Below, one piece after another: positions 1-5,395 of a stretch of DNA of 5,395 bases. Origin of the DNA: Thermoanaerobacteraceae bacterium (GTDB lineage: Bacteria; Bacillota; Desulfotomaculia; Desulfotomaculales; Ammonificaceae). Within the stretch, counting starts at the first letter, position 1; each line of letters opens with the position of its first letter. The translations under genes were made by a program, and so were the position numbers. The DNA lies in NCBI GenBank assembly GCA_030016455.1, contig JASEJH010000127.1, positions 1 through 5,395 of the forward strand, in the 5' to 3' direction. A model generated the notes under the pieces. That model saw nothing but the letters and a program-made list of their open reading frames with translations. It made no database searches and was not told the DNA's origin.

Positions 1-812
1 CCCACGGGCACGCGGTGCCGGTCGCGCAGGCGGTGCTGGCGCGGGGCAAAAAGCTGATTGACCTGGGGGCGGATTTCCGCTTCCGGGACGCCGCGGTTTA
101 CGAAGCGTGGTACAAGGTGCCGCACGAAGCCCCCGCGCTGCTGCAGGAGGCTGTTTACGGCGTGCCGGAGTTTTACCGGGAGCGTCTGCGGGGGGCCTCC
201 CTGGTGGCCAACCCGGGGTGCTACCCCACGGCGACGCTCCTGGCGCTGGTGCCCCTGTTGCGGGCGGGGGTGATCGCCCCGGAGGGTTTGATTATTGATG
301 CGAAGTCGGGGGTTTCGGGCGCGGGCCGGAAGCTTGACCTGCGGACGCACTACGCGGAGGTAAACGAGAACGTTCAGGCATACAACGTAGGCATCCACCG
401 GCACACCCCGGAGATCGAGCAGGAGCTCAGCGTCGCGGCGGGAAAAGAGGTCCGCGTTTCCTTCACCCCCCACCTGGTCCCGCAGACGCGGGGCATCCTG
501 GCTACGGTTTACGCGAATGTGAAAGAACCGCTTGCCACGGGGGACCTGCTGGCGGTCTACCGCGACTTTTACCGGGGCGAGCCTTTCGTCCGGGTGCTCC
601 CGGAGGGTGTGCTGCCCCAGACGAAGAGCGTGACCGGGTCGAACTGCGCGCACCTGGGCGCGGTGGCCGACCCGCGCACGGGGCGGGCGGTGCTGCTCGC
701 GGCGATTGACAACCTGGTCAAGGGGGCTTCGGGACAGGCGGTGCAGAATATGAATTTAATGTTCGGCCTCCCGGAAACGACCGGGCTCGATTTTGCGGGG
801 GTTTATCCGTAG
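1..812 (+). CDS. argC: N-acetyl-gamma-glutamyl-phosphate reductase, 5' truncated by window edge
   Basis: ArgC reduces N-acetylglutamyl 5-phosphate to the semialdehyde with NADPH, the third step of arginine synthesis, in the cytoplasm. The reading frame is open from the first full codon (base 3) to TAG at 810-812, giving 269 visible residues. The family is usually about 345 residues, so roughly 75 N-terminal residues carrying the Rossmann nucleotide-binding start lie outside the window; the GTG at base 15 is an internal valine, not a start. The visible part opens with HGHAVPVAQAVL, then IDLGADFRF. The nucleophilic cysteine is in NPGCYPTA (TGC at 219-221, visible residue 73). The catalytic histidine region is IHRHTPEIEQ (visible residues 131-140). 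HLVPQTRGI, SNCAHLG and the C-terminal DNLVKGASGQAVQNMN also fit the family. It is first in the visible operon and followed by argJ after a 163-base spacer. Identification is secure. Confidence 0.97.
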   Translation, partial: HGHAVPVAQAVLARGKKLIDLGADFRFRDAAVYEAWYKVPHEAPALLQEAVYGVPEFYRERLRGASLVANPGCYPTATLLALVPLLRAGVIAPEGLIIDAKSGVSGAGRKLDLRTHYAEVNENVQAYNVGIHRHTPEIEQELSVAAGKEVRVSFTPHLVPQTRGILATVYANVKEPLATGDLLAVYRDFYRGEPFVRVLPEGVLPQTKSVTGSNCAHLGAVADPRTGRAVLLAAIDNLVKGASGQAVQNMNLMFGLPETTGLDFAGVYP

Positions 813-826
813 CTTCCGGGTACGGG

Positions 827-875
827 TCAGGAGTCAGAAGCCAGAATCCAGAATCCAGAATCCAGAATCCAGAGG
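827..875 (+). repeat. Heptamer tandem repeat, copy 1 (CCAGAAT type) behind argC
   Basis: Seven 7-base units run without interruption: TCAGGAG, TCAGAAG, then CCAGAAT four times (841-868), then CCAGAGG. The array starts 14 bases after the argC stop codon. The 23 bases at 824-846 recur exactly at 5327-5349 behind argF. The unit length is not a multiple of three and no stop or start signal organises it, so it is not coding. It resembles in kind the short tandemly repeated heptanucleotides (STRR) known from cyanobacteria, though the unit differs. Function unknown. Confidence 0.9.
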
Positions 876-914
876 AAGGGAATATTCAATTATTCTTCTG
901 AATCCTCGATTCTG
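863..914 (+). other. Imperfect inverted repeat / possible leader hairpin upstream of argJ
   Basis: CAGAATC-ca-GAGG at 863-875 can pair with CCTCGATTCTG at 904-914: an 11-pair stem interrupted by a 2-base bulge, with a loop of about 28 bases that is AT-rich. Inside it is a palindrome GAATATTC (880-887), and across the right arm a perfect short dyad GAATC-CTC-GATTC (900-912). The left arm is made of the last heptamer units, so the pairing may be incidental. No T-run follows the right arm, so it is not an intrinsic terminator. Any role, such as RNA stability or an operator, is guesswork. Confidence 0.3.
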
Positions 915-916
915 CT

Positions 917-946
917 TTGTTAACTTCGAACCTCGAACTGTTTAAC
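917..946 (+). promoter_or_regulatory. Weak candidate internal promoter before argJ
   Basis: TTGTTA (917-922) and TTTAAC (941-946) each match 4 of 6 positions of the sigma-70/sigma-A -35 and -10 consensus, with an 18-base spacer. They lie in a markedly AT-richer patch (about 876-960) of an otherwise GC-rich region. The candidate would start transcripts about 20-25 bases before the argJ ATG. The patch overlaps the AACTTCG repeat, so the match could be chance. The main operon promoter should lie upstream of argC, outside the window. Confidence 0.18.
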
Positions 947-954
947 TTCGAACC
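920..954 (+). repeat. Direct repeat TTAACTTCGAACC x2 with heptamer character
   Basis: The 13 bases TTAACTTCGAACC occur at 920-932 and again at 942-954, start to start 22 bases apart. Between them lies a degenerate unit, so the tract reads AACTTCG, AACCTCG, AACTGTTT, AACTTCG, AACCGTT. All units are 7 bases apart from one of 8. It sits just before the argJ ribosome binding site. The core TTCGAA is itself palindromic. It is unrelated in sequence to the CCAGAAT array about 45 bases upstream but shares the 7-base period. No function can be assigned. Confidence 0.7.
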
Positions 955-975
955 GTTTTGGAGGGAAGGCGTTTC

Positions 976-2175
976 ATGCAGTGGGTCGAAGGGGGCGTAA
1001 CCGCTCCCGGGGGTTTCCTGGCGAGCGGCGTAGCGGCCGGGATCAAGAAAACGAAGAAGGACCTGGCGCTGCTTTTTAGTACGGTGCTGGCGGCGGCGGC
1101 CGGGGTTTTCACGACGAACCGGGTCAAGGCGGCGCCGCTCCTGGTGACCGCCGCGCGGCTGGAAAAAGGCGTCGCGCAGGCGGTGGTGGTCAACAGCGGC
1201 AACGCTAACGCCTGCAACGGCCCGGAGGGGTATGCCGACGCCCTGGCGATGGGACGGGCGGCGGCGCAGGCCCTGAACCTGCCCGAGGAGCTGGTTCTGG
1301 TAAGCTCTACGGGGGTCATCGGCCAGCGCCTGCCCCTGGAGAAGATCGAGGCCGCCCTGCCCGCTGCGGCTGCGGCGCTTGACGCCGGGGGACACCTGGC
1401 GGCGGCAGAGGCGATCCTGACCACGGATACGGTGGTGAAAGAAGCGGCAGTCCGGTTCTCCCTCGGCGGAAGCACATGCACCATCGGGGGGATGGCCAAG
1501 GGTTCGGGGATGATTCACCCGAACATGGCGACGATGCTGGCTTTTCTAACCACTGACGTCGCAATCAAGCCGGAGCTCTTGCGCCGGGCGCTGAAAGAGG
1601 CGGTAGACGCTTCCTTCAACATGATTACCGTGGACGGTGATACCAGCACCAACGACATGGTGGTGGTGCTGGCCAACGGCCGGGCGCAAAACCCGGAAAT
1701 CAACGCCGACGGGCCGGATTACGCGGCGTTTGTACAGGCACTCACCGCCGTGGCTGCAGAATTGGCGAAGAAGGTGGCGCGGGACGGCGAAGGGGCTACG
1801 TGCTTAATCGAGGTGCGGGTAAAAGGGGCGCGGTCCGACGCCGACGCCCGGCTGGCGGCGCGGGCGATTGCCGCTTCCAACCTGGTGAAGGCGGCGGTTT
1901 TCGGCCGTGACGCGAACTGGGGGCGCATCCTGTGCGCCGCCGGGTACTCAGGCGCAGTCTTTGACCCGGGGAAGGTGGACATTTTCCTGGGCGCGGAACA
2001 GGTGGCGGCAGACGGCGCGGGGCTTGCCTTCTACGAGGAACGGGCCTCGGCGGAGCTGGAACGGGACCCGGTGGTAATCACCGTCAATTTCAAGGAAGGC
2101 GAAGGTGCGGCCGTGGCCTGGGGGTGCGACCTGACTTATGATTACGTGCGGATTAATGCGAGTTACCGGACGTGA
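976..2175 (+). CDS. argJ: Glutamate N-acetyltransferase (ornithine acetyltransferase), self-cleaving
   Basis: ArgJ transfers the acetyl group of N-acetylornithine to glutamate, releasing ornithine and renewing N-acetylglutamate; bifunctional members also use acetyl-CoA, and the sequence alone does not settle which this is. It is an Ntn-type enzyme that cleaves itself into alpha and beta chains. The cleavage motif KGSGMIHPNMATML is at residues 175-188, making Thr186 (ACG at 1531-1533) the expected nucleophile and beta-chain N-terminus. The oxyanion pair Thr112-Gly113 is in SSTGVIG, NSGNAN is at 73-78, and the C-terminus ends INASYRT. I chose ATG at 976 (399 residues) because GGAGGGAAGG at 960-969 provides a ribosome binding site and because family proteins begin close before GGVTAPGGF. 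The TTG at 958 would add only MEGRRF. TGA is at 2173-2175, and argB begins 11 bases later. Its presence indicates the cyclic pathway. Confidence 0.97.
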   Translation: MQWVEGGVTAPGGFLASGVAAGIKKTKKDLALLFSTVLAAAAGVFTTNRVKAAPLLVTAARLEKGVAQAVVVNSGNANACNGPEGYADALAMGRAAAQALNLPEELVLVSSTGVIGQRLPLEKIEAALPAAAAALDAGGHLAAAEAILTTDTVVKEAAVRFSLGGSTCTIGGMAKGSGMIHPNMATMLAFLTTDVAIKPELLRRALKEAVDASFNMITVDGDTSTNDMVVVLANGRAQNPEINADGPDYAAFVQALTAVAAELAKKVARDGEGATCLIEVRVKGARSDADARLAARAIAASNLVKAAVFGRDANWGRILCAAGYSGAVFDPGKVDIFLGAEQVAADGAGLAFYEERASAELERDPVVITVNFKEGEGAAVAWGCDLTYDYVRINASYRT

Positions 2176-2186
2176 GGGGAGAAGCG

Positions 2187-3074
2187 ATGGTGCTGACGGC
2201 GCTTGAGAAGGCGGGCATCCTGGTGGAGGCCCTGCCTTACATCAAGAAGTTTTGGGGCAAGATCATCGTGGTCAAATACGGCGGGCACGCCATGCTTAAC
2301 TGCGAGCTGAAGCAGGCGGTGATGACGGACCTGGTGCTGATGAAATACGTCGGGATGCACCCGGTGGTGGTCCACGGCGGCGGGCCGGGCATATCGGAGA
2401 TGCTCAAACGGCTGGGCCGGGAAACGTCTTTCGTCAACGGCCTCCGGGTCACCGATGCCGAGACGATGGAGGTCGTCGAGATGGTGCTCGGCCGTTTGAA
2501 TAAAGAAATCGCCGCGCTGATTAACAGGCTCGGCGGGAAAGCGGTAGGCCTTTGCGGGAAGGACGCCAACCTGATTGCCGCCGTGAAGAAACCGGGCCTC
2601 GTCCGCCTTGCCGACGGTACCACGGTGGAGCAGGACATCGGTTACGTGGGCCAGGTGGTCAGCATCAACCCGGAGCTTCTTTTCAGCGTGATCAGGCAGG
2701 GTTACATCCCGGTGGTGGCCCCGATCGGGCTGGGCGCGGAAGGTGAAGGCTACAACATCAACGCCGATACCGTGGCCGGCAAGATCGCGGAGGCCCTGGG
2801 GGCGGATAAGCTCATTATCCTTACGGACGTGGAGGGTATAATGACCGAGCCGGGGGACAAAAACTCGGTGATTTCGGTCCTGAGGCGGGAAGAGGTTCCG
2901 GCGCTGATCGCCTCCGGCAAGATTTCCGGGGGCATGATTCCGAAGTTAGAGTGTTGCGTCGCCGCCCTGGACGGCGGGGTGAAGACCGCCCATATCCTTG
3001 ACGGCCGGATACCGCACGTGATCCTGTTAGAGGTGTTCACCGACGAGGGGGCCGGGACGATGGTAATTCCTTGA
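2187..3074 (+). CDS. argB: Acetylglutamate kinase, probably arginine-sensitive type
   Basis: ArgB phosphorylates N-acetylglutamate with ATP, the second pathway step. It has the amino-acid-kinase fold: KYGGHAM with Lys30, HGGGPGI (63-69) in the glycine loop, NINAD (190-194) with the catalytic Asp194, LTDVEGI (212-218), and ISGGMIPK (246-253) ending in the phosphate-stabilising Lys253. I prefer ATG at 2187 (295 residues): AGGGGAG at 2175-2181 lies 5 bases upstream. The GTG at 2172, overlapping the argJ stop as GTGA, has no clear binding site and would add MRGEA. The N-terminal helix EKAGILVEALPYIKKF (about residues 6-21) and the C-terminal KTAHILDGR (266-274) are typical of the hexameric, arginine-inhibited kinases. 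Feedback inhibition at this step is what a cyclic pathway with ArgJ needs; inhibition here is inferred from the family. The close spacing to argJ suggests translational coupling. Confidence 0.97.
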   Translation: MVLTALEKAGILVEALPYIKKFWGKIIVVKYGGHAMLNCELKQAVMTDLVLMKYVGMHPVVVHGGGPGISEMLKRLGRETSFVNGLRVTDAETMEVVEMVLGRLNKEIAALINRLGGKAVGLCGKDANLIAAVKKPGLVRLADGTTVEQDIGYVGQVVSINPELLFSVIRQGYIPVVAPIGLGAEGEGYNINADTVAGKIAEALGADKLIILTDVEGIMTEPGDKNSVISVLRREEVPALIASGKISGGMIPKLECCVAALDGGVKTAHILDGRIPHVILLEVFTDEGAGTMVIP

Positions 3075-3077
3075 AAG

Positions 3078-3098
3078 GATGAAGGATGAAAGATGAAG
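3078..3098 (+). repeat. GATGAAG heptamer repeat spanning the argD start
   Basis: Three 7-base units GATGAAG, GATGAAA, GATGAAG run from just after the argB stop into the first codons of argD. Because the period is 7, the three ATGs (3079, 3086, 3093) fall in three different frames, and only 3093 opens argD. GAAGG at 3081-3085 gives ATG 3093 a binding site 7 bases away, but AAAGG at 3074-3078 gives the out-of-frame ATG 3086 an equally spaced one. ATG 3079 opens a five-codon frame (MKDER) whose TGA at 3094-3096 overlaps the argD ATG. Confidence 0.8.
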
Positions 3099-4310
3099 GC
3101 GGAAAATCTTACGGGTTTGGCTGCAACGGAAATTATCGCGCTGGCCGAGAAGTATATCATAAAGACCTATGCGCGCCTGCCGCTGGTGCTGGTAAGGGGT
3201 CAGGGAGTACGGGTGTGGGACGCGGCGGGGAAAGAGTACCTGGATTTCGTGGCGGGTCTGGCGGTGAACTCCCTCGGCCACTGCCACCCGCGGGTGGTGG
3301 CGGCCATCCGGGAGCAGGCCGGCGTGCTGATGCACTGCTCCAACCTTTACTACAGCGTGCCGCAGACGGCCCTGGCCGAGCGGCTGGTACGGCGGACGCC
3401 TTTTGACCGGGTCTTTTTCTGCAACAGCGGGGCGGAGGCGGTGGAGGCGGCGCTCAAGCTGGCCCGGAAATACGCGAAAAAGAAGTGGGGGGCTCAGCGC
3501 TTCGAAATCGTGGCGGCGGTGAATTCGTTTCACGGCCGGACCTACGGGGCGATTACCGCCACCGGCCAGCCCAAGTACCACCAGGGATTCGAGCCGCTGG
3601 TGCCGGGTTTCCGGTACGTTCCCTTCAACGAAGTGGCGGCGCTCGACGAAGCGGTGAACGAGACAACTGCGGCGGTCCTGCTCGAACCGGTGCAGGGCGA
3701 GGGCGGTATTTATCCGGCCGCGCCGGAGTTCCTGCAGGCGGCGCGGCGAATCACCCGGGAGCGGGGTGCGCTTTTGATTTTCGACGAGATCCAGTGCGGG
3801 CTGGGGAGAACCGGCCGTTTCTTGGCGCAGGAGCACTACGGGGTAACGGCCGACCTGACCTGTCTGGCCAAGGCCCTGGGCGGCGGCTTCCCCATCGGGG
3901 CGCTGCTCGCAACGGGGGAGGCGGCGTCCGGTTTCGGCCCCGGAGACCATGCCGCGACTTTCGGCGGGAACCCGCTGGCGGCTGCCGCGGCCCTGGCAGC
4001 AGTCACGGCGCTGGTTGAAGAGGGGCTGGTTGAAAACGCTGCGGCGGTGGGAGCCTACTTCAAGGAGCGGCTGGAAGAGCTTGGCGCGCGAACGGGCCTG
4101 ATCCGGGAGGTGCGGGGCCTGGGGTTGATGCTCGGGGCGGTGGTGACGGTTGAAGCGAAGGCCGCCGTGGCCGCCTGCCAGGAGCGGGGGCTGCTGGTCA
4201 ACGCCGTTAAGGACGACACCTTGCGGTTTGTGCCGCCGCTCAACATCACCCGGCAGGATGCGGACGCCGCCGTCGGGATTTTAGAGGAGGCCCTGCGGGC
4301 GGTTTCCTGA
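3093..4310 (+). CDS. argD: Acetylornithine aminotransferase (class III, PLP-dependent)
   Basis: ArgD converts N-acetylglutamate semialdehyde to N-acetylornithine using glutamate as amino donor; some relatives also serve lysine synthesis as N-succinyl-diaminopimelate aminotransferase, which cannot be excluded here. It is 405 residues, a normal length. In order: [18 protein letters not shown] near the N-terminus, the phosphate-binding SGAEA (112-116), FHGRTYG (146-152), DEIQ (231-234) with Asp231 for the pyridine nitrogen, the Schiff-base lysine Lys260 in [13 protein letters not shown] (AAG at 3870-3872), and ATFGGNP (288-294). The ATG at 3093 is the only start in frame with the conserved N-terminal region, with GAAGG 7 bases upstream. 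It lies 18 bases after the argB stop, inside a heptamer repeat that places two further ATGs in other frames. Acetylornithine rather than another substrate is inferred from the operon and close similarity to ArgD. Confidence 0.96.
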   Translation: MKAENLTGLAATEIIALAEKYIIKTYARLPLVLVRGQGVRVWDAAGKEYLDFVAGLAVNSLGHCHPRVVAAIREQAGVLMHCSNLYYSVPQTALAERLVRRTPFDRVFFCNSGAEAVEAALKLARKYAKKKWGAQRFEIVAAVNSFHGRTYGAITATGQPKYHQGFEPLVPGFRYVPFNEVAALDEAVNETTAAVLLEPVQGEGGIYPAAPEFLQAARRITRERGALLIFDEIQCGLGRTGRFLAQEHYGVTADLTCLAKALGGGFPIGALLATGEAASGFGPGDHAATFGGNPLAAAAALAAVTALVEEGLVENAAAVGAYFKERLEELGARTGLIREVRGLGLMLGAVVTVEAKAAVAACQERGLLVNAVKDDTLRFVPPLNITRQDADAAVGILEEALRAVS

Positions 4311-4322
4311 CCCGGGCCCGGG
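4311..4322. other. 12-base GC-only perfect palindrome behind argD
   Basis: CCCGGGCCCGGG begins at the base right after the argD TGA. It is a perfect self-complementary 12-mer with no loop. It is not followed by a T-run, so it does not look like an intrinsic terminator. It could be chance in GC-rich DNA, or a minor pause or RNA-processing site. Nothing in the sequence decides this. Confidence 0.4.
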
Positions 4323-4347
4323 CAGGGGAAGAATTAAGCGGCGGTTG

Positions 4348-4370
4348 GACTAACTTAGGCTAAGGAGGTC
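4348..4370 (+). promoter_or_regulatory. argF ribosome binding site inside an imperfect dyad
   Basis: AAGGAGGT at 4362-4369 is a near-perfect Shine-Dalgarno sequence ending 5 bases before the argF ATG, and it fixes that start. It lies within an imperfect dyad: GACTAACTTAG (4348-4358), a single central G (4359), and CTAAGGAGGTC (4360-4370), with 8 of 11 positions complementary and the inner five (CTTAG/CTAAG) perfect. The one-base centre is too tight for a good RNA hairpin, so if it matters, a protein-bound DNA site is the likelier reading. The binding site is well supported; the role of the dyad is not. Confidence 0.6.
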
Positions 4371-4374
4371 TAAT

Positions 4375-5313
4375 ATGTTCGCCTCGTTGCGGAAGCGTTT
4401 TCACGGGCGAGATTTCCTTTCCATCCACGACGTCACGGGAGAGGAAATAAAGGCGATCATCCAGTTCGCGGTGGAGCTGAAGGAAGGGGTCAGGAGGGGG
4501 GAAAGCCACACCTTCTGCGACGGGAAAACCCTGGCGATGATCTTCCAGAAACCCTCGACCCGGACCAGGGTTTCTTTCGAGGTGGCGATGTACCACCTCG
4601 GCGGTTACGCCCTTTTCCTGAGCGCCCAGGACTTGCAGCTCGGCCGGGGGGAAACGATCGGCGATACGGCGCGGGTGCTTTCCCGCTACGTGGATGCCAT
4701 CATGATCCGGACTTTCAGCCAGCGGGATGTGGAGGAACTGGCTGCGGCGGCGACGGTCCCGGTGATCAACGGCCTGACCGACTGGGAACACCCCTGCCAG
4801 ATCCTGGCGGACCTGATGACAGTTTGGGAGGCGAAGGGGCGGTTCGAGGGGCTGAAGCTCGCCTACGTCGGAGACGGGAACAATGTCTGCCACTCGCTCC
4901 TTCTGGCATGCCCCCGGGTGGGGATGGATATCGTGGTGGCCACGCCGCCGGGTTACGCCCCGCACCCGGAGATCGTTGCGGCGGCGGTGCGCGCGGCCGA
5001 AAGGAGCCGGGTGGAGGTGGTGCAGGACCCGGTGGCGGCGGTGCGCGAGGCCGACGTCGTGGTGACGGACGTCTGGGCGAGCATGGGCAAGGAGGCGGAG
5101 CACGGGGACCGGGTGCGGGTTTTCCGGCCCTACCAGGTGAACAGCGCCCTGGTGAGTCACGCGCGGCCGGATTTCGTTTTCCTGCACTGCCTGCCTGCCC
5201 ACCGGGGCGAGGAGGTTACCGACGAGATCATTGACGGGCCGGCCAGCCGGGTTTGGGACGAGGCCGAAAACCGGCTGCACGTCCAGAAGGCGCTATTGGC
5301 GCTACTTCTTTAG
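4375..5313 (+). CDS. argF: Ornithine carbamoyltransferase (anabolic)
   Basis: ArgF joins carbamoyl phosphate to ornithine to give citrulline, normally as a cytoplasmic trimer. It is 312 residues, the usual length. The carbamoyl-phosphate loop STRTR is at 61-65 inside FQKPSTRTRVSFE. HPCQ (139-142) precedes ILADLMTVWE. The ornithine-side DVWASMG is at 232-238 and HCLP at 271-274. DxWxSMG together with HCLP marks it as an ornithine enzyme rather than an aspartate carbamoyltransferase. The start ATG is fixed by AAGGAGGT ending 5 bases upstream. It sits 64 bases after argD with no terminator between, so it is probably co-transcribed. In Bacillus carAB lies between argD and argF; here carbamoyl phosphate synthase must be encoded elsewhere. 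An anabolic role is inferred from the argCJBD neighbourhood and the absence of arginine deiminase or carbamate kinase genes in the window. Confidence 0.97.
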   Translation: MFASLRKRFHGRDFLSIHDVTGEEIKAIIQFAVELKEGVRRGESHTFCDGKTLAMIFQKPSTRTRVSFEVAMYHLGGYALFLSAQDLQLGRGETIGDTARVLSRYVDAIMIRTFSQRDVEELAAAATVPVINGLTDWEHPCQILADLMTVWEAKGRFEGLKLAYVGDGNNVCHSLLLACPRVGMDIVVATPPGYAPHPEIVAAAVRAAERSRVEVVQDPVAAVREADVVVTDVWASMGKEAEHGDRVRVFRPYQVNSALVSHARPDFVFLHCLPAHRGEEVTDEIIDGPASRVWDEAENRLHVQKALLALLL

Positions 5314-5322
5314 GAGTAAGGG

Positions 5323-5371
5323 TTCAGGGTCAGGAGTCAGAAGCCAGAAGCCAGAAGCCAGGAGCCAGAAG
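5323..5371 (+). repeat. Heptamer tandem repeat, copy 2 (CCAGAAG type) behind argF
   Basis: Seven 7-base units follow the argF stop by 9 bases: TTCAGGG, TCAGGAG, TCAGAAG, CCAGAAG, CCAGAAG, CCAGGAG, CCAGAAG. An eighth, degenerate unit GTAAGGG may precede them. Bases 5327-5349 are identical to 824-846 behind argC and in the same orientation relative to transcription. The two arrays then diverge in unit type (CCAGAAT behind argC, CCAGAAG here), as expected if units expand locally after copying. No function can be read from it. Confidence 0.9.
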
Positions 5372-5375
5372 GTTT

Positions 5376-5382
5376 AAGGAGG
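5376..5382 (+). promoter_or_regulatory. Shine-Dalgarno-like site for a gene beyond the window
   Basis: AAGGAGG follows directly after the heptamer array. No ATG, GTG or TTG lies in the remaining 13 bases, so any start codon it serves lies at or past the window end, giving a rather long spacing of 13 bases or more. The likely reading is that the operon continues, perhaps with argG, but the gene is not visible. The spacing leaves some doubt that this is the true binding site. Confidence 0.45.
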
Positions 5383-5395
5383 AATTCGCTGCGCG

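Noticed and set aside
770..796. CCCGG-AAACGA-CCGGG stem followed by CTCGATTTT near the end of argC as a terminator
   Set aside because: The stem is only 5 pairs, lies inside the coding region, and the T-run is short and separated from it. The operon evidently continues.
827..875. CRISPR array
   Set aside because: The units are contiguous 7-mers without spacers, which is simple tandem repetition.
958..975. TTG at 958 as the argJ start
   Set aside because: It would place the start on top of the GGAGGGAAGG binding site; ATG 976 has proper spacing and fits the family N-terminus.
886..1518. 210-codon open frame on the minus strand opposite the start of argJ
   Set aside because: It overlaps the conserved argJ N-terminal half. 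Its composition is that of a shadow frame.
2172..2186. GTG at 2172 as the argB start, overlapping the argJ stop
   Set aside because: No Shine-Dalgarno sequence lies upstream; ATG 2187 has AGGGGAG at 5 bases and fits the usual N-terminus. It remains a possible alternative.
3086..3406. 106-codon + frame from the middle ATG of the GATGAAG repeat
   Set aside because: It has a plausible binding site but runs out of frame through argD, with a Gly/Arg/Ala-rich translation and no recognisable motif. It is kept only as a competing-start remark.
3027..3950. 307-codon open frame on the minus strand opposite argD
   Set aside because: It lies opposite a secure argD with intact catalytic residues, its translation is rich in Arg/His/Pro and has no recognisable domain, and long antisense frames are common in GC-rich genes.
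4360..5280. 306-codon open frame on the minus strand opposite argF
   Set aside because: It is a mirror of the argF coding bias; the translation (many HP/R/RR runs) matches no family I recognise, and argF itself is unambiguous.

Overview
This window is one arginine-biosynthesis operon, entirely on the + strand, in the order argC (5' end cut off) - argJ - argB - argD - argF. All five products are recognised from diagnostic active-site motifs, and all reading frames are intact. Together they cover glutamate to citrulline by the cyclic (acetyl-recycling) route. ArgJ moves the acetyl group from N-acetylornithine to glutamate, ArgB phosphorylates N-acetylglutamate, ArgC reduces the acyl phosphate, ArgD transaminates the semialdehyde to N-acetylornithine, and ArgF carbamoylates the ornithine released by ArgJ. 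The order matches the argCJBD(-carAB-)argF operon of Bacillus, but no carAB lies between argD and argF. The window ends just after argF at a Shine-Dalgarno-like AAGGAGG, so at least one more gene probably follows (argG would be the natural guess, not seen).

The DNA is GC-rich (roughly 60-65% by eye, not counted) and GC-ending codons dominate. The gene order, strong AGGAGG-type ribosome binding sites and protein flavour suggest a GC-rich member of the Clostridia/Peptococcaceae (Desulfotomaculum, Pelotomaculum or Ammonifex-like). This placement is inference.

Layout: 1-812 argC 3' part; 813-975 a 163-base spacer holding a heptamer tandem repeat, an AT-rich patch and a second heptamer-like repeat; 976-2175 argJ; 2187-3074 argB; 3075-3092 a short spacer forming part of a third heptamer repeat that runs into the argD start; 3093-4310 argD; 4311-4374 spacer with a GC palindrome and a dyad over the argF ribosome binding site; 4375-5313 argF; 5314-5395 spacer with a second copy of the first heptamer repeat and a Shine-Dalgarno-like site. 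No RNA gene, insertion sequence, CRISPR array or convincing intrinsic terminator was seen.

The genes are ordinary housekeeping genes. The one unusual theme is in the spacers: three sequence families of 7-base-period tandem repeats sit in the gaps of this operon. One family occurs twice, with 23 identical bases, at almost the same distance behind two different stop codons. I see no new biological system beyond that.
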